From assembly GCF_004337695.1 (NCBI RefSeq), contig NZ_SJXJ01000006.1, forward strand, positions 186,001 through 250,000: a DNA stretch of 64,000 nt. Direction: 5' to 3'. This document shows positions 41,881 to 49,959 of this stretch, piece after piece (position 1 is the first letter of the stretch; the number at the start of each line of letters is the position of its first letter). The notes beneath the pieces are model-generated. The model ran no database searches. It saw nothing but the letters and a program-made list of their open reading frames with translations, and was not told where the DNA came from. This stretch comes from Tenacibaculum sp. M341 (GTDB lineage Bacteria > Bacteroidota > Bacteroidia > Flavobacteriales > Flavobacteriaceae). A program made the translations under genes and the position numbers.

Positions 41881-42426
41881 CTAAATGCTCTCAATATCTA
41901 TTTCTTCGCCTATGATTATCAAAACGTCTGTTTTGTTGATTAGGTTGGTAATTTGCATAGTGATTCCATTTAACTGAGGATGTTGCTTGCAAAAACTCCA
42001 TATTCTCTCTAAAAAAAGCGTAAAATTTTCAGAAGGATTGTATTTGAATTGATTAGTTTGATACACGACCCCCAATAGCTGTGTGATCAAACTTTTGGCA
42101 TTTTCTAATTTAATTTGAAATCCTTCGTATAAATTCCATAAATCTTCTTGAGATTGCGTTAGTAAACTTGCGCAAAATTGTAATTGTTCACGTTTTTTGT
42201 TTCTTAAATCCTTAGGGATAAAAGCGGACAATTCTCCTCTTTTTGTGGCAAATTTAGAAGCCTCGGTAATTCTGAGTTTTTGAAGCAACTCTTCAGTTTC
42301 AATTAGCCAATCTCTTAATGTTTTTGAGCTTGTGGCTCTTTTGTGCTCAATGCTATTTACAATAAAGTGCACTTGAGAAAGCTGTTTTTCCAATCGATTG
42401 ATGGTGTCTATAATTGATCTTTTCAT
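41881..42426 (-). CDS. Helical protein of unknown function, third gene of the DUF2589 operon
   Basis: A 181-residue, Gln/Leu/Lys-rich, mostly alpha-helical soluble protein starting MKRSIIDTINRLEKQLSQVHFIVNSIEHKRA and ending NKTDVLIIIGEEIDIESI. There is no signal peptide, TM or catalytic motif that I recognise. It begins 7 nt after the preceding gene's stop, so the two are cotranscribed, and it is followed by the operon terminator at 41820. Possibly a partner of the 420-residue protein upstream. Confidence 0.6.
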   Translation of the reverse strand: MKRSIIDTINRLEKQLSQVHFIVNSIEHKRATSSKTLRDWLIETEELLQKLRITEASKFATKRGELSAFIPKDLRNKKREQLQFCASLLTQSQEDLWNLYEGFQIKLENAKSLITQLLGVVYQTNQFKYNPSENFTLFLERIWSFCKQHPQLNGITMQITNLINKTDVLIIIGEEIDIESI

Positions 42427-42433
42427 GGCTTTT

Positions 42434-43696
42434 TTATTCAGGCAATAGTTTGGTGTCTACGTCTCCTTTTTCATTTTCTGATGAATGCCATTCTAGTCCT
42501 TCTTCATTCAATGTCATTTTTATTTGCATCACATTTTCAGGTTTTAAATCCTGAAGTTTATGGCTTTCAACGATCACTTTTGTTTTTTGGCTTTCTACTT
42601 TTCGTTCTTTAATAGAAGAGGCTAAAGTTGTTTCTAATTTTTTGTTTACGGGTTCGGTTACAACGAAATTTCTGATAAAAGGAATGTATTGTGAAGAAAA
42701 TTCTTCGATAAATTGAATTAATGCAATTTTAGGATCTGTGCCTCTTTCTAGAAAGTCTATCAAATCTGATACCTCGGAAGAGTAATTATAATTTTGTGTT
42801 CCTGGAGTTAATGTGTAAATATTATTTAATTTTTGAGCATAATTGATTAAAAAACTAGTCATTTTAGCATAAAAATTTTGACTAGCCACAAAATTTCCTC
42901 TCGAAAACAATTCAGCTTTTAATTTCTCTTCAGCTTCACTAATGTTAATTGGCTTTTCAAAATAATGATGTGTGTTATTGATAATTAAAGTAGCGTAATT
43001 TTCAAGTAATTCTGTGTGGTAATACACAAGTTCAGTGTCTTTATCAAGAGTATTTATTCTTGCTTGCTCTAAAAACTCTATTCCTTGGTAAACAATTGTT
43101 TGAATTCTGTCTTTTATTTCTTCGTCTGGAATAGGTGAATTGAATACTTTCTCTAGAGCTTCAATGGTAAGGTTATTGAATTTTTTAGGATCAATAGGTT
43201 TAAAAAATATTTGTAACAATAAAAAAAGCTCTCCTTTAAGTTTGCTCTTATCTGTATTTTCAAAATAGAGATCTAAAAAAGCATTACTTATTTTATTTAC
43301 ATAATTTTTTAACGCAGTTTCTTTTTCTTTTCCTGCTTTTATTTCCTTTTCTAAGTTGGTTATTTCGTTTGAAATTACCGATTTTAATTTAGTTGAGAAG
43401 TTTCTTTCAAATGACGTTTGTTGTGCAACATCTTTTAAAATAGCATATGTTTTTGAATTAAAATTTACATTGTCAACCGGTTGATAATCTTTTTCGTACG
43501 AGTTCTCTAAAGCGCCAATTGCAACAGGAATAGTAAGTTCTATGTTTTGTGCTTTAAATCTTGGTATTGAAAAATGCTTTAATAAATCGTGTTTTGCAAA
43601 TTGTTCTGCAATTTCTAAAGATTTTAAATCAGACATCATTCTTGCTTCTGAAATACTGCTAGTTATACCACCTAAATATTCGTTAAGATCTATCAT
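42434..43696 (-). CDS. Helical protein of unknown function, second gene of the DUF2589 operon
   Basis: A 420-residue protein with the start at the ATG 43696 (MIDLNEYLGGITSSISEARMMSDLKSLEIAEQFAKHDLLKHFSIPRFKAQNIELTIPVAIGAL). A longer frame from 43750 would read through an intercistronic hairpin and is rejected. It is predominantly alpha-helical (long Lys/Glu/Leu-rich stretches at about 95-400) without a signal peptide or TM. The N-terminal block with GGITSSISEARMMSD and ELTIPVAIGAL echoes DUF2589-associated proteins, which also mention polar, amphipathic openings, but I do not recognise a family. Function unknown. Confidence 0.6.
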   Translation of the reverse strand: MIDLNEYLGGITSSISEARMMSDLKSLEIAEQFAKHDLLKHFSIPRFKAQNIELTIPVAIGALENSYEKDYQPVDNVNFNSKTYAILKDVAQQTSFERNFSTKLKSVISNEITNLEKEIKAGKEKETALKNYVNKISNAFLDLYFENTDKSKLKGELFLLLQIFFKPIDPKKFNNLTIEALEKVFNSPIPDEEIKDRIQTIVYQGIEFLEQARINTLDKDTELVYYHTELLENYATLIINNTHHYFEKPINISEAEEKLKAELFSRGNFVASQNFYAKMTSFLINYAQKLNNIYTLTPGTQNYNYSSEVSDLIDFLERGTDPKIALIQFIEEFSSQYIPFIRNFVVTEPVNKKLETTLASSIKERKVESQKTKVIVESHKLQDLKPENVMQIKMTLNEEGLEWHSSENEKGDVDTKLLPE

Positions 43697-43739
43697 AGTT
43701 GTTTTGTTTAAATTGAAAAAGGAAATATTTTGAGAAATA

Positions 43740-43762
43740 GGCCATTCCAAAAAGGAATGGCC
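43740..43762 (-). other. Intercistronic hairpin without T run
   Basis: GGCCATTCC and GGAATGGCC form a perfect 9-bp stem with a 5-nt loop, between the DUF2589 gene (stop at 43782) and the next gene (start 43696). No T run follows on the minus strand, so it is more likely an mRNA-processing or stability element, or a weak attenuator, than a full terminator. Confidence 0.6.
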
Positions 43763-43781
43763 ATAATTAGAGAATTATAAA

Positions 43782-44405
43782 TTAAGAATTAACGGTAGCA
43801 ATACCATCTTCTAAAAGATCTAATACTCTTTCTAAGCCAACTGGTAATTCATCATTCACAGCTTTTACTCTTACACCTAAGTTATAAGTTTTGTCAACTT
43901 TAATTCCTTGTGAAGTGTTTCTTTTGTATGAGGCAGAAGCTTTAAATCTAATTCTTCTGAATTTTAAACCTAATTCAGCGCTTGCTCCAAACTCAGATGA
44001 AATATCTTTTGTTTCTGTAGAGCTTAATCTAGCATTAAAATCAATGTTTACTTCATCAATACGAATTGAAGGAACCGTTAACATTGTTAAAAATGGAACT
44101 TTGATTCTTACTTTGCTGTCTAAAAACTCAGTAGTTGTGTCTGTAGTTCCTGGTAATCCCTCATCAGATAATTGATCTGCAGTTTTACCTAAATGCGGGT
44201 TAGGGATTGATTTGTTGTATTCAAAATCTACATAGCGTAATGCATCTGGTTTACTGTCATCGTCGTCTTTAGCAAAACCAACTTCTTTAATAAAGTCTAC
44301 AGTAGCCATAGAAGCTTCTGTCTGTGCCTCAATAGCAGCCTGTAAAGGTCCTCCTATGTATACGTTAAAATCCAAACTGTTTAATTCCGGTACTAAATTT
44401 GCCAT
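43782..44405 (-). CDS. DUF2589 domain-containing protein
   Basis: A 207-residue soluble protein starting at the ATG 44405 (MANLVPELNSLDFNVYIGGPLQAAIEAQTEASMATVDFIKEVGF). The upstream GTG at 44522 gives a non-conserved extension and is rejected. The central segment (SKVRIKVPFLTMLTVPSIRIDEVNIDFNARLSSTETKDISSEFGASAELG) is the DUF2589 pattern, a beta-rich domain with alternating hydrophobic strands. Function of the family is unknown to me. It is the first gene of a three-gene operon and is probably the most highly expressed because of the hairpin that follows. The 350-nt leader is unusually long. Confidence 0.8.
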   Translation of the reverse strand: MANLVPELNSLDFNVYIGGPLQAAIEAQTEASMATVDFIKEVGFAKDDDDSKPDALRYVDFEYNKSIPNPHLGKTADQLSDEGLPGTTDTTTEFLDSKVRIKVPFLTMLTVPSIRIDEVNIDFNARLSSTETKDISSEFGASAELGLKFRRIRFKASASYKRNTSQGIKVDKTYNLGVRVKAVNDELPVGLERVLDLLEDGIATVNS

Positions 44406-44760
44406 ATTAATTATTTTTAAAAAGGTTAATGGGTGTTTACTCTGTTGTTTTAATTGGATTTTCAACTTTCTCCAATCTGTCGAGCTAGAATGAGAGAAAT
44501 AATATTGTTTTGTTAAAGACACTTAGGTTAGCGCTACGACACTAAGAAGCCTGCAGAGCAAATAATGATTATTTCTGTTTCTTTCTAAAAGTTTCTTCTC
44601 TTACGATTGGAAACTCAACTTAATAAAATGTTTGAATTAAATGTTGAGGTTTTAAAAAATTGAAATTCTTTCAAATAAAAACCTCTAAGGAGAGATTGCT
44701 AAAATTATACAAATGTTTGAATTTTGATGTTTTTTTGTATATTAGCGTTCAAATACATTA
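44406..44760 (-). other. Long leader / gene-free region upstream of the DUF2589 gene
   Basis: No credible gene. If the promoter at 44761-44791 is right, the DUF2589 message has a leader of about 350 nt with short inverted repeats such as CTTAG/CTAAG around 44522-44545. It may contain a structured regulatory element or a second, closer promoter that I did not detect. Confidence 0.4.
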
Positions 44761-44791
44761 CAAATATATAACTTTTTACAATATAAATCAA
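44761..44791 (-). promoter_or_regulatory. Promoter of the DUF2589 operon, TTG-N20-TATATTTG
   Basis: On the minus strand the -33 TTG (44791-44789) and -7 TATATTTG (44768-44761) are 20 nt apart, the same layout and same -7 box as the hydrolase promoter at 41733. The 20-bp element 44789-44808 (CAAATAAATTACAGTTTTTT) matches the upstream operator copy of the hydrolase promoter at 16 of 20 positions and sits at the same place relative to -33. Confidence 0.6.
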
Positions 44792-44820
44792 ATAAATTAC
44801 AGTTTTTTTTGTAAAAAGTT
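44770..44820. promoter_or_regulatory. 12-bp inverted repeat in the regulator's promoter region
   Basis: AACTTTTTACAA (44770-44781) and TTGTAAAAAGTT (44809-44820) are perfect complements 27 bp apart. They flank the -33 region of the DUF2589 promoter and lie 18 bp upstream of the regulator's ATG. This suggests looping or cooperative autoregulation by the divergent HTH-S24 protein. Confidence 0.5.
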
Positions 44821-44837
44821 TTATCTAATTCAAACAT

Positions 44838-45638
44838 ATGGATATATCGGATAGAATTGCAGCTATTAGAGATAAGTTTAATTTAAACAACTTCTCTATG
44901 TCTAAAAAAATTGGTGTTACGGGTACAACAGTAGATAGTATTGTAAACGGTAGACCTCAATCTGATGGTTCGAGAAAAAAAACAAAACCGGGTTATGATG
45001 TGTTGACTTCTATTATTAATGAATTCAATATTAATCCAGATTATTTATTTGGTAAGAGTAGTATCATGTTGAGAGATTCTAACTTATATAACTCTAACTA
45101 TACAGGTACTCCTCAAGTAGTTTCTACAGGTTCAGATGGTAATGAAAATGTGATTTTTGTTCCTACACAAGCCAGAGCTGGCTATTTAGATGGGTATGGA
45201 GATATTGAGTATATTGAAAAATTACCTACTTTTCACATGCCTAGATTAAGTAATGGATCGTTCCGTTGTTTTGAAGTTCAAGGGAATTCAATGGTTCGTA
45301 CTTTTTTTGATGGAGATTTAGTTTTTGGTAAATATGTTGAAGATTTATATGATATTAAAGATGGGAGAGTATATGTGATTGTTAGTAAAAATGATGGAAT
45401 TGTTTTAAAACGTGTTATTAATAGAATTGAAGAGCGAGGGAAATTAATTCTTAAAAGTGATAATAAAGATGGTAACTTTCCAACATATACAATTAATGCA
45501 GATGAGATAATGGAGGTTTGGTATGTTACCATGTATGCTTCTAAGCAAATGCCAGAGCCAGTTGATATTTATGATCGTTTACATGATTTAGAAAGTCAGT
45601 TAGTGGCGCTTCAAGAGCAAATCAATAACAAGAATTAA
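44838..45638 (+). CDS. HTH-S24 (LexA/CI-like) transcriptional regulator
   Basis: A 266-residue regulator. The N-terminal XRE-type HTH lies at about 1-70 (ISDRIAAIRDKFNLNNFSMSKKIGVTGTTVDSIVNGR). The C-terminal peptidase S24 domain at about 105-235 has the Ala-Gly type cleavage site in TQARAGYLDG, the catalytic Ser in CFEVQGNSMVRTFFDGD and the Lys in DGIVLKRVINRIE. A coiled coil closes the protein (IYDRLHDLESQLVALQEQINNKN). Autocleavage upon DNA damage is known for LexA and phage repressors; here it is inferred from the conserved dyad. It is divergent from the DUF2589 operon and probably controls it and the hydrolase gene. Confidence 0.9.
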   Translation: MDISDRIAAIRDKFNLNNFSMSKKIGVTGTTVDSIVNGRPQSDGSRKKTKPGYDVLTSIINEFNINPDYLFGKSSIMLRDSNLYNSNYTGTPQVVSTGSDGNENVIFVPTQARAGYLDGYGDIEYIEKLPTFHMPRLSNGSFRCFEVQGNSMVRTFFDGDLVFGKYVEDLYDIKDGRVYVIVSKNDGIVLKRVINRIEERGKLILKSDNKDGNFPTYTINADEIMEVWYVTMYASKQMPEPVDIYDRLHDLESQLVALQEQINNKN

Positions 45639-45667
45639 CACATAAGTTGTAATATTTTTTTATAAAG

Positions 45668-45705
45668 CCTTTTAACAAAACATTTGTTAGAAGGTTTTTT
45701 GTTTT
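45668..45705 (+). terminator. Terminator after the HTH-S24 regulator
   Basis: GCCTTTTAACA pairs with TGTTAGAAGGT (with one wobble) around a short loop and is followed by a T-rich tail. Confidence 0.7.
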
Positions 45706-45800
45706 TAAGTGTTTTTCTCCTATTTAAAACAATTGTTTTCCTGTAAATAAGCAGATGAGGTGAGGTTAATTTTACAGTAATTAACTAAATTAAAACTAAA

Positions 45801-46961
45801 ATGAAAATCAGATCAATTATTCAAAAATGTTTAATGCTACTAATTGCATTTATTACACTTTATTCTTGTAACCAGGTGAATACGTCTTCACCAGAAGTAG
45901 AAGTAGAGAATACTTCATTTGCTAAAAAAGTCTTTGCTAACTACGATGGATATGCAAGAACTGTTCAAAATTATCCGCTTGCTGGAGTTCTTGTGAAAAA
46001 AGGAGAAGAGGTAATTGCTAAAAGTAATAAAGAAGGTTATTTTGTTATTGAAGGAAAGTTAGGAAAAGGAGATGTGTTAACTTTTGAGCATCCTAAATTT
46101 GTATCAGTAACAAAAGTATTGAGCTTAGATTCAAAATTAATTATATGGATGAAAGAAAGAGGAGAAAGTGTTGTGTTTGATTCTAAAAGAGGTGGTGAGT
46201 TGAAATTAGAAAAAGGAGGTGGTTTAATAATTCCGCCAAATGCTTTTTCTTATAATGGAAGAGCTTACTTCGGGCCTGTTGAAATAACTGCTTCTTACAT
46301 TGATGTAACAGATGAAGATGAGGTAAGAGCCGCGCCTGGAAGTTATGTTGCTTTTGATGCTAAACGTAATAATCTTGTTCCGTTGGCTTCTTTCGGAATG
46401 ATTGAAGTGAATGCGGTTATTCCTAGGGAAAATATTCCATTAGAGTTGAGTGAAGGAAGTGCTATTCAAGCTAATTTTCCTGTTTTAAATAAAGAGACAC
46501 CAGAGGTTGTTAATTTGTATGAGTTTGATACTGAAATTGGTTATTGGATTGAAGCTGGTGAGTTGATCAATATTCAGAATAATGTGTTGCAAGGAGAAAT
46601 AACAACAGTTAACAGTTCTTGGAATGCTGATGAACCTTGTAGTGAAACACTGGTTTGTGTAAAAGTGAAAGTTTTATTTGCTAATGGTAATCCTGGTTGT
46701 GGAGTAGGGGCAACAGGAGTTACTTATGATGGTTTTGATGGAATACATTCTATTGGTCCTGATGATTATGTGGAGTTAATGGTATGTCCAGATAGTGTTT
46801 TTGAATTAGGAGCTTGCTGGATATTGTGTTGTGGACCTGGTGTGCCTTCTTCAGATCCATGTTGTAATAATCCTCAATACAGAACTACTATTGATATGTC
46901 TACTATAACTTTAGATCCATCAGGGTGTACTGATATTGGAACTTGGATTGTTCCGAACTAA
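45801..46961 (+). CDS. Surface lipoprotein with carboxypeptidase-like and ZU5/CILP-like domains
   Basis: A 386-residue lipoprotein: signal MKIRSIIQKCLMLLIAFITLYSC with Cys23. A carboxypeptidase-regulatory-like strand segment at about 50-105 (ARTVQNYPLAGVLVKKGEEVIAKSNKEGYFVIEGKLGKGDVLTFEH) comes first. Then a block at about 130-240 (GGELKLEKGGGLIIPPNAFSYNGRAYFGPVEITASYID...PGSYVAFDAKRNNLVPLASFGMIEVNA) resembles the ZU5-like extracellular domains of CILP and FAM171 proteins. The C-terminal third is Cys-rich (SETLVCVKVKV, NPGCGVGA, ELGACWILCCGPGVPSSDPCCNNP), implying disulfides. Likely a cell-surface binding protein; the ligand is unknown. Confidence 0.75.
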   Translation: MKIRSIIQKCLMLLIAFITLYSCNQVNTSSPEVEVENTSFAKKVFANYDGYARTVQNYPLAGVLVKKGEEVIAKSNKEGYFVIEGKLGKGDVLTFEHPKFVSVTKVLSLDSKLIIWMKERGESVVFDSKRGGELKLEKGGGLIIPPNAFSYNGRAYFGPVEITASYIDVTDEDEVRAAPGSYVAFDAKRNNLVPLASFGMIEVNAVIPRENIPLELSEGSAIQANFPVLNKETPEVVNLYEFDTEIGYWIEAGELINIQNNVLQGEITTVNSSWNADEPCSETLVCVKVKVLFANGNPGCGVGATGVTYDGFDGIHSIGPDDYVELMVCPDSVFELGACWILCCGPGVPSSDPCCNNPQYRTTIDMSTITLDPSGCTDIGTWIVPN

Positions 46962-46986
46962 AATATAAAAATATGCGGTGGAACGT

Positions 46987-47027
46987 AAGCGGGGATGTAT
47001 CTTGTAAAAGTCATCCTCGTTTTTTTT
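46987..47027 (+). terminator. Terminator after the ZU5-like lipoprotein
   Basis: GCGGGGATG pairs with CATCCTCGT (with G-U pairs) and is followed by a run of eight T. The remaining 47028-47195 contains nothing recognisable. Confidence 0.75.
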
Positions 47028-47195
47028 GATAAATCTTCTTTTATAATTAACGATATTAATGGTGTTCTTTGTGTAAGATGAGTTATTCTCAAAAAAAACT
47101 CTTTTTCATAAGAAACCAAAAAACATATTTCATGTAAAATTGAAGAGTTTCTATTTATATCGATTCTAAATATAAAGTAAAACAAACTCTAATTC

Positions 47196-47226
47196 TTGTA
47201 CAACTTGCCTATAGGTCTTAAATTTG
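47196..47226 (+). promoter_or_regulatory. sdhCAB promoter, TTG-N20-TAAATTTG
   Basis: TTG at 47196-47198 and TAAATTTG at 47219-47226 are 20 nt apart. The TTG at 47196 is therefore the -33 box and not a start codon, which supports the ATG at 47259 as sdhC start. Confidence 0.72.
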
Positions 47227-47258
47227 CTAGCAATTATTCAATATCAATTATAAAAATA

Positions 47259-47921
47259 ATGAGCGGATTATTAAAATCTTCTATAGGAAGAAAGTTTGCG
47301 ATGGCTTTGTCGGCACTCTTTCTAATGGTTTTTTTACTACAACACTTTGTAATCAACATTTTATCGGTTTTTAGCCCTGAAGCTTTTAATGATGCTTCAT
47401 ATTTTATGGGTAACTTTTGGGCTGTTCAATACTTATTACAGCCAGTTTTAATGTTTGGTGTAGTTTTCCATTTTGTAATGGGATTTGTACTAGAAATTAA
47501 AAACAAAGGTGCTCGTGAAGTTAAGTATGCAAAAAATAATGGTGCGGCTAACTCTACTTGGATGAGTAGAAACATGATTTGGACTGGTTTAGCAATATTA
47601 GGTTTTGTAGTATTCCATTTAAATGATTTTTGGGTTCCTGAGATGGTTGAAAAATATATAGATGGAAAAAGTCAAGTTGGTAAAGATTTTTACACTCATG
47701 TAGTTCACATGTTTGAGAATCCTATCAGAGTAGGTGTGTACGTGCTTTCTTTTGTGTTTTTAGCATTACACTTATTACATGGTTTTAATTCTGCTTTTCA
47801 ATCAGTAGGAGCAAATAATAAATATACTAAAGGATTGAAGACGTTTAGTAAAGTTTATGCAATTGGTATACCTGTAGGGTTTATCATCATTGCTTTATTT
47901 CACCATTTCAATCACCACTAA
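47259..47921 (+). CDS. sdhC: Succinate dehydrogenase/fumarate reductase cytochrome b subunit
   Basis: A 220-residue membrane anchor starting MSGLLKSSIGRKFAMALSALFLMVFLLQHFVINI. It has five TM helices and His residues in FLLQHFVIN, GVVFHFVMG, LAILGFVVFHLNDFW, FYTHVVHMFENP and LALHLLHGFNSAFQ that can ligate two b hemes, as in the single-subunit di-heme anchors of Wolinella-type and Bacteroidota complex II. It transfers electrons between SdhB and menaquinone. It is first in the sdhCAB operon; sdhA follows after 12 nt. Confidence 0.95.
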   Translation: MSGLLKSSIGRKFAMALSALFLMVFLLQHFVINILSVFSPEAFNDASYFMGNFWAVQYLLQPVLMFGVVFHFVMGFVLEIKNKGAREVKYAKNNGAANSTWMSRNMIWTGLAILGFVVFHLNDFWVPEMVEKYIDGKSQVGKDFYTHVVHMFENPIRVGVYVLSFVFLALHLLHGFNSAFQSVGANNKYTKGLKTFSKVYAIGIPVGFIIIALFHHFNHH

Positions 47922-47933
47922 TACAATTCAAGT

Positions 47934-49949
47934 ATGGCAACTTTAGATTCAAAAACACCAAAAGGTCCAATTGCTGATAAATGGACCAATCATAAAAATA
48001 AAATCAACTTAGTGAACCCAGCAAACAAGCGTTTGATAGACGTGATTGTTGTTGGAACAGGTTTAGCAGGAGGTTCTGCTGCTGCAACTTTAGCTGAGTT
48101 AGGATATAATGTAAAAGCATTTTGTTTTCAAGATTCTCCACGTCGTGCGCACTCTATTGCAGCACAAGGGGGAATTAATGCAGCAAAAAACTATCAAGGA
48201 GACGGAGATTCTACTTACAGATTATTTTACGATACTGTAAAAGGAGGAGATTACCGTTCTCGTGAGGCTAACGTATATCGTTTAGCTGAAGTATCTGCTA
48301 ATATTATCGACCAATGTGTGGCTCAAGGAGTTCCTTTCGCACGTGATTATGGTGGATTATTAGATAACCGTTCTTTTGGAGGGGTACTTGTATCAAGAAC
48401 TTTTTACGCAAAAGGACAAACAGGACAACAATTATTATTAGGAGCATATTCTGCAATGAACCGTCAAATCGGTCGTGGAAAAATCAAAATGTACAACCGT
48501 CACGAAATGTTAGATGTTGTAATCGTTGATGGAAAAGCTCGTGGTATTATTGCTCGTAATTTAGTTACTGGAGAAATTGAGCGTCATTCTGCTCATGCTG
48601 TTGTATTAGGAACTGGAGGTTACGGTAACGTATTCTTCTTATCAACTAACGCAATGGGAAGTAACGTAACAGCTGCATGGAGAGCTCACAAAAAAGGAGC
48701 TTACTTTGCAAACCCTTGTTACACGCAAATTCATCCAACTTGTATTCCTGTATCAGGAGATCATCAATCTAAATTAACGTTAATGTCTGAATCATTACGT
48801 AACGATGGTCGTATTTGGGTTCCAAAGAAAATGGAAGATGTAAAAGCAATTCGTGAAGGAAGTTTAAAGCCTACGCAAATTGCTGAAGAAAATAGAGATT
48901 ATTACTTAGAGCGTCGTTACCCTGCATTTGGTAACTTAGTTCCACGTGATGTTGCATCTCGTGCTGCTAAAGAGCGTTGTGATGCTGGTTTCGGAGTTAA
49001 CGCAACTGGTGAAGCTGTTTATTTAGATTTCGCTTCTGCTATTGAGCGTTACGGAAAAGAGCAAGCAACTATTAAAGGTTTAAATGTAAACGATGCTGCT
49101 TTAGTTAAAAAATTAGGTCAGGAAGTTGTAAAGAATAAGTATGGTAACTTATTCCAAATGTATGAGAAAATCGTTGATGAGAATCCTTATGAAACTCCAA
49201 TGATGATTTATCCAGCGGTTCACTACACAATGGGTGGAGTTTGGGTAGATTACAACTTAATGACTACTGTTCCTGGATTATATGCAATTGGAGAAGCTAA
49301 TTTCTCAGATCACGGAGCGAACCGTTTAGGTGCTTCTGCATTAATGCAAGGTTTAGCTGATGGTTACTTTGTATTACCATACACAATTGGTGATTATTTA
49401 GCAGATGATATTCGTACAGGTCCAATTTCTACTGAGACTCCTGAATTTGATGCAGCTGAAAAGAGTGTACGTGCTACAATAGACAAGTTTGTTAACAATA
49501 ACGGAACAAAGTCGGTAGATTATTTCCACAAACGTTTAGGAAAAATTATGTGGAATAAAGTAGGAATGTCTCGTAACGAAAAAGGATTAAAGGAAGCAAT
49601 TGAAGAGATTTCTGCTTTAAGAGCTGAATTTTATAAGGATGTAAGAGTGCCTGGTGGTGCAAATGAGTTTAATGAAGAATTAGCGAAAGCTGGTCGTGTG
49701 GCTGACTTCTTAGAATTAGGAGAGTTATTTGCTAAAGATGCATTAAATAGAACAGAATCTTGTGGAGGTCACTTCCGTGAAGAGTCTGTTGAATTAGATG
49801 GTCCTCAAAAAGGAGAAGCATTACGTAACGATAAAGAGTTTGCTTATGTGTCTGCTTGGGAGTACAAAGGTGAACCAAAAGATGCTGTTTTACACAAAGA
49901 GGAATTAGAGTTTAACGATATTGAATTAAAGCAACGTTCATACAAATAA
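47934..49949 (+). CDS. sdhA: Succinate dehydrogenase/fumarate reductase flavoprotein subunit
   Basis: A 671-residue catalytic subunit that oxidises succinate (or reduces fumarate) with covalent FAD. Motifs: [22 protein letters not shown] (FAD Rossmann), [21 protein letters not shown] (contains the FAD-binding region), [15 protein letters not shown] and [16 protein letters not shown] (active-site region), [11 protein letters not shown] (catalytic Arg), [12 protein letters not shown] and [27 protein letters not shown]. Middle gene of sdhCAB. Many codons match highly expressed genes (for example TAC, AAC, CGT), in contrast to neighbours. Confidence 0.97.
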   Translation: MATLDSKTPKGPIADKWTNHKNKINLVNPANKRLIDVIVVGTGLAGGSAAATLAELGYNVKAFCFQDSPRRAHSIAAQGGINAAKNYQGDGDSTYRLFYDTVKGGDYRSREANVYRLAEVSANIIDQCVAQGVPFARDYGGLLDNRSFGGVLVSRTFYAKGQTGQQLLLGAYSAMNRQIGRGKIKMYNRHEMLDVVIVDGKARGIIARNLVTGEIERHSAHAVVLGTGGYGNVFFLSTNAMGSNVTAAWRAHKKGAYFANPCYTQIHPTCIPVSGDHQSKLTLMSESLRNDGRIWVPKKMEDVKAIREGSLKPTQIAEENRDYYLERRYPAFGNLVPRDVASRAAKERCDAGFGVNATGEAVYLDFASAIERYGKEQATIKGLNVNDAALVKKLGQEVVKNKYGNLFQMYEKIVDENPYETPMMIYPAVHYTMGGVWVDYNLMTTVPGLYAIGEANFSDHGANRLGASALMQGLADGYFVLPYTIGDYLADDIRTGPISTETPEFDAAEKSVRATIDKFVNNNGTKSVDYFHKRLGKIMWNKVGMSRNEKGLKEAIEEISALRAEFYKDVRVPGGANEFNEELAKAGRVADFLELGELFAKDALNRTESCGGHFREESVELDGPQKGEALRNDKEFAYVSAWEYKGEPKDAVLHKEELEFNDIELKQRSYK

Positions 49950-49959
49950 GGAAAGAATT

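Noticed and set aside
44406-44522. GTG-initiated 39-residue extension of the DUF2589 protein
   Set aside because: The extension has no DUF2589 character, while MANLVPELNSLDF is a typical start; the region is better read as leader.
38284-44522. Intact prophage or contractile injection system
   Set aside because: Fibre-like and lysin-like genes are present, but no sheath, tube, baseplate, capsid, terminase, integrase or att repeats were found in the window.
46958-47185. Minus-strand 75-residue ORF
   Set aside because: It overlaps the lipoprotein terminator and the sdh upstream region; composition looks random.
47196-47258. TTG start for sdhC adding 21 residues
   Set aside because: The TTG is the -33 box of a consensus promoter with its -7 box at 47219; the added residues lack family character.
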